From NCBI GenBank assembly GCA_943704495.1, contig CALSCR010000897.1, forward strand, positions 1 to 32,542: DNA of 32,542 nt, read 5' to 3'. Below, piece by piece: positions 20,743 to 30,100 of the stretch; the first letter of the stretch is position 1, and each line of letters opens with the position of its first letter. The DNA is from Pigoraptor chileana (Eukaryota > Opisthokonta > Filasterea). The notes beneath the pieces were generated by a model. The model was not told the origin of the DNA. It searched no databases and saw nothing but the letters and a program-made list of their open reading frames with translations. Made by a program: the position numbers and the translations under genes.

Positions 20743-21725
20743 TCACTCACTCACTCACTCAATGCACAGTAATGCACTATGCACTGCGTGATTGAGTCAA
20801 CAATGACGCAGCGACCAACTCACCTGGAAGGCGAATGTGAAGCCTTGACGGGCAGTGAAATTGTATGCGAGAACAAAGGCAAAGGCAAAGAGTGACGCAA
20901 GAAGGTATCGGACAGCGTTTGTGACCTCGGAGACCTTCAGAAGGCCGCGCGGGAGCGGGCGATCGGGGTGGACCTGGGTTGTGAGTGTGCATGAGCGGAG
21001 GTGACGGTGCAAATTTAAGTCCACATGACAATAATATTCCGTAGAATAATAGACAACACAAACCAGACACGCATCTCAAACACTATGGGCTGCGACAGAT
21101 ATGGGGGCGGGTAGGGAGCAAACCTCGCAGTCCTTGTCAAAATCCTTGACGTCGTCCATGAAGCGGATGGTGATCAGAAAAAGAAGTTGCGCGGGTGCCG
21201 TCCAGAGAAACGTGGCGAGATCAAACTCCTTCTCACACAGAGTCATCGCGGAGAACACGGGGCCGCAAGCAAGCAGAGCGTACACAACAATGGGCACGCG
21301 CTCGTTGAAAAAGGTCACCCATGCTCCGATCCTGTGAAACGCGAATCACGCACGGAAGCATAGCATGATTAAATGAAACACGTGCAAGGGAAAATAAGTG
21401 AGAGGGGCATCTCGTTTCCTCTATTAGAATCTTCATAATATCGCGGAATCGCGGCGGAATCTGGGTTTAGACAGTAAAAAAGGCAAACAATATATAATAC
21501 ACACACACAAATACACAAAACACAAACACGTACGCATAATACGCATATAATAACAAATACCACAAAAAAAAACACAACACAAACACGTACATACGCGCAC
21601 GCATACACACACACACACACACACCCGCTAGACGGCGTGTTTTCAGCGCGTGGAGTGGCCTTTAGTGGCGCGGAGGATGCACCTCCGGAGGCGGCCCCGG
21701 GTTTGCGGTGTGTGACGGTGCTCAT
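20049..21725 (-). CDS. UbiA-superfamily integral membrane prenyltransferase
   Basis: Predicted to attach a polyisoprenoid chain to an acceptor within a membrane; the acceptor cannot be told from sequence. Minus-strand exons 21725-21625, 21331-21124, 20973-20824 and 20561-20049 join in frame to 323 residues, a normal length for the family. The first Asp-rich motif is RFMDDVKDFDKD (D93, D94, D97, D101, the N/D-D-x-x-D-x-x-x-D pattern that holds Mg-diphosphate), followed by HPDRPLPRGLL. The second motif region reads FEVCRKLDP around residues 219-227, not the textbook DxxxD. Several hydrophobic helices follow, and the protein ends TKWWAGK. The first 33 residues are Ser/Ala/Arg-rich and may be an organelle presequence. 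The HPDRPLPRG wording is that of bacterial UbiA homologues, not of COQ2 or COX10, so it is neither of those eukaryotic paralogues by eye. Intron 1 contains an AC repeat. Confidence 0.88.
20711..20760. repeat. (CA)n-(ACTC)n compound microsatellite
   Basis: A CA run passes directly into six ACTC units. It lies in the third intron of the UbiA-type gene. Confidence 0.95.
21604..21624. repeat. (AC)n microsatellite at UbiA exon 1 donor
   Basis: Read on the minus strand, this GT run begins immediately at the splice donor of exon 1, so the donor GT is itself part of the repeat. Confidence 0.9.
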
Positions 21726-22045
21726 CTTTGCCTGCTTTGGACTCCATCACAGTGCGGAGATATAAATGCAAGGACACCCGCAGCTATTTGTATTGGCATA
21801 GGTGGTGCGGCGCAAAGTTTTGATGCAACGTGTTCGAATATGCAGGACAGTCGCTATCGTGTGCGTACGCATGTGGGTGTGCGTGCATGTGAGTGTATGT
21901 GCGTGTGTACGGCGTTGTGTGTGTGTGTGTGTGTGTGTGTGCGTCTGTATCTGTGCGCCGTGGACAATTGTGTGGCGCTGCGTGGGTGTCTCCGAACCAA
22001 TCACAAATAAGGCTTTTCTTTTGTTTTGATCGGCATTGTCCGCTG
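21726..22045. other. Intergenic, UbiA 5' side to MYND 3' side
   Basis: This 320 bp stretch contains a GT microsatellite at 21915-21941 and no supported gene. It should hold the UbiA promoter and the 3' UTR of the MYND gene. Confidence 0.55.
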
Positions 22046-23331
22046 TCAATTCGGCCGAGATCTCGCAATCGACTGATGGCCTTCGCCGGCCGTAACAACG
22101 ACTAGTAAGTGGTGTGCGCGTTGACAAGCGCGCGAGCAGTAGGCGCAGATGCGGCACTGCGCACAACGGCGCAATTTGTGCGTGTGGTTTCCCCGAGCGT
22201 CCGTGGGGCTCAGCTTGTCATCTCCCTTACGCTTGTCGTCGTCATCGCGCCTGAGGAACTCGTGGCAGTGTGAGCACTGCGACGGCAGAGCGCGGCGACG
22301 ATGATGCTGAGTGACTTCGCACCCTGATGCAGCACCTCCTGAACGAATAGCCCGGCGAAGTAGCACGCGCAGCACAACATACTGAATAGACGGAAGTTGG
22401 TTTCGGTTTGTACAAAGTCAAACATCACTGCGTGGCCTTCAGTCGGGCTGCGGACTATCGTCAAATCTGCCTCCGACCTACACAGCACGCATCCCAGCCC
22501 ACGCTCTGTGCGCCCGTGTATACTGGTGGTGCTATCCTGTGCATGGAGCATAGTTCGACAGACAGGTCCGGTTAGCTTATCGCGAATGCATTCTTGTTTG
22601 TCTTTGATGCAATTCCCTTCAGTGGAAACATGCCGATATTAATCACCCAGGAGTACTTGATGATTGCTGGCTCAACGACTGGAAGATTGACACGCACGCG
22701 CTTGACAAACGCCTTCGACTCCCTGCGAAGGACGTCCAGTGAAGTTGTGCCGTAATGCTCCATTATGCTCAGGAACCTGCAACAGAGTGCCGACGGATGT
22801 GACAGCGGAAGGGGGAAATGAGTCGACTTGTTGGGACTAAAATTCGGAATGCATCTGTTTCACTGATTGCATGAAGTACATCAGTAACCCATAGTCACAA
22901 CAGCAGCTTTAGATGCCGGTTTGTACTCACGATTCCGGGTGCTCGCAAGGCTTGACTCGCGTGTCGGACAGCAGCTCCGGCAGGTAGTTTCGCCACGTGA
23001 CGCCGTTGTAGTTGTCACGGAAAGTCACGCACGCAAGCATCGCGTTGCGCTGTTCAACCGGCAGGCTGTTCCAATAGCGTTTGAGTTTGGTCCCGTGTTC
23101 GGGCCAAAATTTCGACGGAGCCGTGTGCAGACTGCGGATGTTCATGTCCGACGGCATCTCGAGAGCCAGCGTGATTTCCTCGGGATATGGCATAGCTGTG
23201 AAAACGCGCCATTCGCCAGCACTCGCTTTGAAGTGTTTGAACAGAAACCGCCCCGGAGGACCGCCGCCGCGGGTGCTTGTGAGGAATGCCAAGGCATCTT
23301 CAAACAAAACTTCTGACAGATGTGACGCCAT
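22046..23331 (-). CDS. MYND-like zinc-finger protein, function unknown
   Basis: Minus-strand exons 23331-22931, 22776-22647, 22536-22336 and 22276-22046 keep frame and give 320 residues. The first 180 residues (blocks WRVFTAMPYPEEITLALEMP and FWPEHGTKLKRYWNSLPVEQ) belong to no family I recognise. The last exon begins CSHC, then has a 33-residue charged insert, then CAQCRICAYCSRACQRAHH. This is the MYND arrangement C-x2-C, C-x2-C-x5-C-x3-C, so six of eight zinc ligands are present. The closing H-x3-C pair is missing because the frame runs on as LLVVVTAGEG to a stop. Either the finger is truncated or a further 3' exon exists. The 59 bp intron at 22335-22277 is inferred from frame and is short. 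MYND domains usually bind proline-rich partners. The gene is divergent from the Cys-rich gene. Confidence 0.62.
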
Positions 23332-24161
23332 CGCGCGCTCCAGTGCCAATCCACTCCAAGGCAGCGTGGCACTCTGCGATCCACTTGTGGTCTGTTAACA
23401 CTGCTCGACGACTGACCGACCGTGACTGACTGACTGCCGGCGCGGCGTGCCGTCTGATAATAGAAGAAGGCTGACGGTCGGGTTGGGACGGCTGTCTTTA
23501 TGGATGATTTCAGGCGGTGAAGTTATTTGTGTGCTGTGCATGATGGGGACAACAGCCCTGCCGGTCTCGGATGAGCTGGGCCGGCGGTGTGCTGAGTACC
23601 GTTACTGTGGCACTCGGCGCAGCCTCACTGCCGCCGCCGGCGGCCCTCAGCCGTCAGTCACCGTGAAGGGCGGCCCGGGTAACACGCCGGCAGCCGTCCC
23701 GTCGCAATGCAGGAGTAAGTGTCATCACTTTGGGAGTTATCCGCAGAGTTTACTCCGGAACTGAATGACCACGTGACCTATATAATCGTGATTTTGCCGA
23801 GAGATCGCATCCATTTTCGTATCAGCATTCCAGCCCGCCCAAACCAGCCTTTAGTCTCAGGCACTGACCCGGGCGGATTCACATACAGTGGCACCGCAGA
23901 AATCGCATCCACACAAGTTGCAAGAAACCCACCAATTGAATAATCAAAAAAAAAATAGCGATAATGCACAGCCGCGCATAATAATATCCTGCGTCCATAT
24001 TGCGGCATACTCATTGCGTCCTCAAGCCAAAACACAAACCATAAGTACCGTGCCTGTGGGCGGCGACGGTCGCAACAACCATTCCGTCATGCGGCGATAG
24101 CCGATCGAGGCGCGTAGTGCAAGGAATCAGGGAGTCTGCGCAATTTTGTTGAAAGTCCGAC
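23332..24161. other. Divergent intergenic region, MYND and Cys-rich genes
   Basis: No coding signal is supported over 830 bp. It should contain two opposed promoters. A CACGTG hexamer and a TATATAA lie close together at 23770-23785. Confidence 0.55.
23770..23785 (+). promoter_or_regulatory. CACGTG next to TATATAA
   Basis: CACGTG at 23770 and TATATAA at 23779 are 3 bp apart, about 375 bp before the Cys-rich ORF. A promoter role would need a long 5' UTR or a leader intron, so support is weak. Confidence 0.28.
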
Positions 24162-24818
24162 ATGGCACCCATACCAACGCCGACAAACTGGCAGCCGCTT
24201 CCCTCGGCGACAGGCGTCCCGGTTGAGGCTGACAGCGACCCCATCCCAGTGGCTGCGATTCTTATTCTTGCCATCGTGGCGTGGATCGTTTTCCTGGGCC
24301 TAATCTACCTAGTGCGGCTTCTCGTCGTCGCGAAAAATGTCAAGTGCACCTGCAGCGGTGCAAGCAAGCTGTGGGATCTTATCTGCTGCGAGTGTTGTCC
24401 CACTTTCGAGGCGTGCGCGCAAACGTGCGAGGCTTGCCGTCCGAAATGCAATCTCCCCGACATACGCGACCTACTCTGCCCCGACTGCCATCGCTGCCAA
24501 GACTGTCTCGAGGACTGCCAGATGCCGGCATGGATGACCGCCTGTTGCCCCACATGCAGTGGAGGCTGTCGCCGCCGCATACTTGCTTGCTGGGGATCCT
24601 TCTACAAGTGGCTCATTACTCCGACAGACTGCAGCAAGTTGTGCGACTTCAAGTCGTGCTGCACTGGATGCGGCAATTGCTGCACAAATTGCTGCGAATG
24701 CTGCACTTGTCCATCATGCAAGTGCCCCGAGGTTTCGTGTCCCAACTGCGCCTGCCAATGCAAGCTGCCGCAGTGCGATGTCATCAACTGCATCTGCTTT
24801 GAGGTTAGATGCAAGTAG
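24162..24818 (+). CDS. Single-pass membrane protein with 42-cysteine domain
   Basis: An intronless ORF of 218 residues in a region where every other recognised gene is spliced. The N-terminal 28 residues are Pro/Thr/Ser-rich without cysteine. One strongly hydrophobic helix spans about residues 29-51 (AAILILAIVAWIVFLGLIYL), followed by RLLVVAKNVK. Residues 62-218 contain 42 cysteines, mostly as CC, CxC and CxxC, with the densest block near residues 165-200 (CCTGCGNCCTNCCECCTC). No signal peptide precedes the helix. The positive residues follow the helix, so the Cys domain is probably cytosolic by the positive-inside rule (inference). A cytosolic domain would stay reduced and could bind metal like metallothionein or be palmitoylated; if instead extracellular it would be disulfide-rich. 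Spacing does not match a zinc-finger family or EGF repeats. I do not recognise the family. Codon use and length argue for a real gene. Confidence 0.78.
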   Translation: MAPIPTPTNWQPLPSATGVPVEADSDPIPVAAILILAIVAWIVFLGLIYLVRLLVVAKNVKCTCSGASKLWDLICCECCPTFEACAQTCEACRPKCNLPDIRDLLCPDCHRCQDCLEDCQMPAWMTACCPTCSGGCRRRILACWGSFYKWLITPTDCSKLCDFKSCCTGCGNCCTNCCECCTCPSCKCPEVSCPNCACQCKLPQCDVINCICFEVRCK

Positions 24819-25209
24819 GGGGTTTTTTCACCTCGCATCTTATTTTCGCCGTCTATTGTATATCGTGCTTCGTTTGCGTTGTGCGTCAGCTGCGTCGTCT
24901 CGTCTCCGCGTCGATCTATTGTGTCTTTCTTCCGGCACTGTCTTGTCCCCGTGCTTTTCAAATTGCGCCATCAATACACTCTTTTACACGGTTGCGTCCA
25001 CACGCTTCTTAACAACAAGGCGTGTTCCAACTGAATGTGACACTGACTCATGGAAATATATGTCTTTGCCAATACTCCCTTCGACAACACCCAATACCCA
25101 TTACTCATTAGCTCATTATAACGGAAAATGGTGCACAGAGTTAACGCGATTCGAAAATTTACAATGCGATTATTTTGACGCAGGTTTGGCACAGCAGCAC
25201 ATAAGAGGG
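24819..25209. other. Intergenic, Cys-rich gene to CFAP299 3' end
   Basis: Unique sequence of 391 bp between two converging 3' ends. No gene or repeat is seen. Confidence 0.55.
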
Positions 25210-26489
25210 CTATGTTTTCCTGCGTGTGATGTGGTCGTATATGACAACCTGTATGTACTCGTCCGTCTCGACTGGCACACGAGTCGAGTTGTCCCCAGGC
25301 TTCAACTCCTGCATATACCCGCGCACAAAGAATTCGGCGTCAGTGTCGCGTGTCACATGAAATATTATCAAACACGATGAGACAAGAAGGGGAAAAAACA
25401 ATAAGAATATGTACTGATACACACGCAAGCCGCTCACGTGAGTGCTCCGAAATGGCACCGAATGTATACTGACACACGCAGAACACACAGCATGAAACAC
25501 AGCAACAACCACAAACCTTGGGATCAACATTGATGATCTTGCGATCGCGTTTGTTCTTGAAAAGCAACCCCGTCTCGTTATCAGTAATGACCTGGAAGTT
25601 TGGTGTCGAGTTTGATGTGCATGTGTGCGTCTCCCAATTGTAAAAGCTGAGATCGGAGGGGCGGGGCAATAGTCGCTTCTTCCGTGTAAAGTAAGGCTCG
25701 AAATCTTCTGTCTTCAGGCGATGGGCGTAGTCGATATATCCAGAGATTTCTTGACCTCGATGGCTTTTGTCCCTGATAAATATGATGGACTGTGATGGGA
25801 AGTGGATTATGCAGCGTGTGTGAGCAAACAGGCTGAGATAAATAAATAAGTACTGCGAAACAACATTGCTTGAAAAATAAGTCTCATTCTTCTGCTTGCG
25901 GCTGTGGTCCAAACGACCATGCGCACTGTGTATTGTTTAAAAACCCCCACGCACTCACCGTCATTTTTCCGTTGCGATTTGCCTCCTCGCGCTCCGCGAG
26001 CGCCGTGAGGAAAGGGAGACCCTCAAACACGCGGCCGGAGCTTGCAAGGGACTTTGGCTGGCTGCGTTTAGACAGGCGCGCGTTCTCGGCGGCCTTTCGT
26101 CGCGCGTCAAACTCCTCGCGTTTAAGTACTTCACCACTCCCGCGGTATCCGAGCTCAACAAGCTGGCGTGCTAGCTCCTCATCCTGGAGTTGTTCAAGTA
26201 TACACAGTGCGTTGTTTGTGTTTTGATTAGTTTGCGGGCACGAAAGAGCGCACAGAGATTTAAAGCAGAACGCGTAAGATTCAATCGCCATGATAAACGT
26301 GGGGTGTGTTCACGCATGTATTTTTTATGTGAAGTGCATATACATGCACACTTTACCCAGTCCACGCACCTCAAGATAATATAGATCGACGGGGGTGATT
26401 TGGCTATTTAGGTAGTCCTCATACGTTGCGAATTCCGACACAATGTTATCACTGGATCCCGTTGGGAGATCCGTGAGTTCGTCGTCCAT
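25210..26489 (-). CDS. CFAP299: Cilia- and flagella-associated protein 299
   Basis: Orthologue of human CFAP299 (C4orf22), a protein conserved in organisms with motile cilia and needed in sperm flagella; its exact axonemal role is unsettled. Minus-strand exons 26489-26370, 26183-25959, 25789-25517 and 25308-25210 are all phase 0 and give 238 residues (human 233). Near-identical blocks: [89 protein letters not shown] and [13 protein letters not shown]. The ATG at 26489 is the first in frame after the upstream non-ATG frame. No changes to conserved positions stand out. Its presence is the best evidence that the organism builds a flagellum. It is divergently arranged with DDB1, 701 bp between the two start codons. 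Confidence 0.97.
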
Positions 26490-27190
26490 TTTCGATAACA
26501 AACAGCTCACAGAATTAACAACTTCAATTCACTATCTGCAAATCAATTGAAGTTGTAATTAAAGATGCACGGCATACTAAACTGCACACCGAGAATGCCT
26601 TCAGGAGTCGAAACTCAGTTTCCATAGAAACATTTATCCGTCATTGTGATGTTCATTTCAAAGAAACAAGTAACTACTTATTATCACATCACAGTGGTTA
26701 TGCAGATGTATGTAATTACGGCGACTTTGAATAGTCTCATATTTGAATATTAAGATTTCGAATCTATTATTAAGCAGAAAGGCCAGCTGATCGGAAATAT
26801 TTCTTCCGATCGGAAACTTGTTTCGGGTTGAGTCAGCGCCGTACATATGGCTGCATGCATGCAACGTCACTCCATCTGAGACACGATTCTGTGTGCAAAG
26901 AGCACAACAACGGAATGCTCCTAATTGTGTGTATGTGTATGTGTGGGAACTTTGTTTCGCTGAGCTTGGTGGCTTTAGTCTTTTACCGTCTTGACAGGGC
27001 GCTTCTTCACGCCGAGCCACGTTGGGAGTGTAGTCCCCGGCGTGCATGTTTATTTGATCATTTGATCTGCGCGCTGCATTGGGATCTTTGACGCATATTA
27101 GAAGCACGGAAAATCTAGTGGGAGATTACTCTTTTCTGATTCTAAAGAGGGAATAGAGCGTCGTCCTCAAATCGCTTTGAAAGGTCAAAG
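26490..27190. other. Divergent intergenic region, CFAP299 and DDB1
   Basis: 701 bp, AT-rich toward CFAP299. No TATA box is obvious on either side. The minus-strand frame 26658-27107 (149 codons) lacks any recognisable domain and is not called. Confidence 0.55.
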
Positions 27191-30100
27191 ATGGCGTACA
27201 ACTACGTTGTTACGGCGCAAAAGCCAACGGCAGTAACGCATGTCGCGACAGGAAACTTCACCGCTCCCGACCATCTCAATCTTATCCTCGGGAAGGTGGG
27301 TGGTGTGTACATGCTAGCATTCGCGTGATGTCACGTGGTATATGCTCATCGCAACGATGTTTTATTCTGGTTTGCATAGCGGCTTGTCACAACTGGTCTG
27401 GTGGTTTGAACTGGTTTGGATGAGTCGCTTTCCTTTCATGCAACTGACGCTATCACGAAACGGAATGATGCACGCAGTCGACACGTGTTGAGATTCATCA
27501 CATGACGCCGGAGGGACTGCGACCCATGCTGGATATCGGCGTGTATGGGCGCATCGCCGTAATGGAGCTTTACAGACCCCCGGTGGGTTTGCTCACGCAT
27601 CATGCACCATTGGTGTTGTCAACCTCACATTGTTGACGGCGCACCACTGCTACTTACAACTTGTTCTTTAGACTGTGTTGTCGAAATCGCATCCTTTTGC
27701 GGCATTTGTGCCACTTTGTCACATGGTTTCGCACAACCTGCATTATCAGCGGAGCAGACGTATGTCATTCATTCGTCATAGTGGATATTCGCATGCGGCC
27801 ATCCCCCTCAGTGCCCTTTCTTTCGTATCTTTGTCTCTTTGACCTTACTTGTTTCTTTTATTTTGTGTGGAGTCCATGCGCACAGCATCTACGACACTGA
27901 CTCTGAATACTACCTCTCCTTCGTTTGTAGGCTTCCAACATGGACTATCTCTTCATCTCGACCGAGAGATATCGCTTCTGCGTGCTCGCCTTTGATCAGC
28001 AGACCGGCGAAATTGTCACAAAGGCCGGTGGCGATGTGTCGGTGGGTTGGCGTGTCTCGGCGCATTTCAAGAGGGAATAGAAGCGCGTGTATGTTTGGGA
28101 GTGGTGCGTTGGTTGCATCTGAAAGGGCAAATTGGTTGTTGGAGTAAGATCAGCACTGATCCCACACTCGGAAGCGTTGGAGGCTGCTGTGCTGTACTTT
28201 ACTGAAATGTATGCGCTAATGCAGGACAAGACTGGGCGACCTTCCGACAATGGACAAATCGGCATCGTCGATCCGGAGGGGCGCATGATTGGTATGTAGT
28301 TTGTGTATGTATCTGCGCTTGTGTATGTGTGTGGGGGTGTTGGTGTGGGTGTATACTTGTGAGTGCTGTTTGGAGTAGCGGACTGTGCATCGTATTTGTT
28401 TTGTATTTCGGCGATGTGTTTTTTTCCCGGGAGGAATCGCGCACCATTCCTAATATTTTACTCTTCTTGTGTGCCTCTGTCTGTCCCTGGTTATATCTGC
28501 CCCTGCGTGTATGTTTGTCTGTGCATGCTTGATACAGGCATGCGTCTTTACGACGGTCTTTTCAAAGTCATTCCCATAGTCAACGGACAGTTCAAGGACG
28601 CCTTCAACATCCGGTGAGCACTCAAACCCCGAAGCAACAAAGTTGGCAAAATCTCCACAAATCACAAATCATCCGCAACACGCGCATGTGCACATACATT
28701 CACAAATTCACACACATATGCACACACACACACACACACACACACATACGCACACACACATTCACACACATACGCACACACCTTGCAGCCTCGAGGAGCT
28801 TCAGGTGCTTGACATCAAGTTTCTTTACGGCTGCGCCAAGCCGACGATTGTTGTATTGTACGAGGATGCGAAAAACATGCTCCATGTGAAGACATACGAG
28901 GTTCTCGTGCGCGAGAAGGAGTTTGGCGACGGGCCGTGGGAACAGCGCAACGTCGAGGGGGGGTCCACGATGCTCATTCCGGTCCCCAAAGTACGTATTT
29001 GACCCGTCACTTATACGTAAATGCGGCCATGAATGTTGTTGTGTGTATGTTTGCGTTTTATAAGCAAATGTGTGCCTGTGTGTAGGTGCATGTTTAAATA
29101 TGTATGTGTCTAACTATCTATGTATGTGTGTCAGTGTGCATGTGTGAATGCCTATTGTGTGTCTGAGAAGTGCCATGTCTTGTGAATCTACTTGGTTCCG
29201 TTCCTTACGCGGCCGCAATGTCATGTATACTCACGTGCATACACACTCAACACACACTCTCTCATGTGCACGCACACACGCACACACACACTCACAACCG
29301 CGCGCGTGCGATTGTTGCCGTCCGGCCACAGCCCTTTGGTGGCGTTCTCATAATCGGTGAACAAACAGTGACATATCACAACGGCGAACGCTTCAAATCG
29401 ATTGCGATGCGTACAACATTCATGCGCTGCTTTGGACGCGTCGACTCGAACGGCTCGCGCTTTCTCCTTGGTGATCTTGCGGGCAACCTGCACATGCTGC
29501 TGCTCGTCAACGATGGCGAGCGGGGCACGGAGCTGCGTATGGAACTGCTTGGGGAGACATCAAGCGCGTCGTGCCTTGCCTATCTCGACAATGGCGTCGT
29601 GTTTGTTGGATCTGTCTTTGGCGATTCTCAGCTTGTGAAGCTTGTGCCGGAGAAGGACGAGAATGGGTCATTTATTGAGGGTAGGTGGCACTTACACGCC
29701 AACAAGTGTCGACCAATGTGTGTATGTCTTAGTGTATGTGCATGTCTGTTTGCATGTGGGTGTGCATCTGTGAGTGTTTGTGCGCATTCGTATAATGTGC
29801 CTTGTGGTAGTGCTTGTCTGTGCACGGCTCGTGTGTTGTTGTTGACGTCGTGCCCCGCGTCCATCAATCACCGCAGTGCTGGAAACATATTCGAACCTGG
29901 GTCCAATTGTCGACCTGTGCGTCGTGGATCTCGATCGCCAGGGCCAGGGCCAGGTGGTCACGTGCTCTGGTGTCGGGAAGGACGGCTCTCTGCGCATCAT
30001 CCGCAATGGCATTGGCATCAATGAGCAGGCGACGGTGGAGCTGCCTGGCATCAAGGGCGTCTGGGCACTCCGCAGGGACCCGGCCTCGCGCGCAGACTCG

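Noticed and set aside
19770-20795. Plus-strand 341-codon open frame
   Set aside because: It is antisense to the last UbiA exon and intron, has no domain, and ends in peptide encoded by the CA/ACTC repeat.
21433-21624. Val/Cys repeat peptide
   Set aside because: It is translation of a GT microsatellite within the UbiA intron.
24559-25380. Plus-strand 273-codon open frame overlapping the Cys-rich gene
   Set aside because: It is a shifted frame of the Cys-rich ORF running into intergenic DNA, and its composition looks like a shadow.
26658-27107. Minus-strand 149-codon frame between CFAP299 and DDB1
   Set aside because: No homology seen and no splice context; probably chance in a divergent promoter region.
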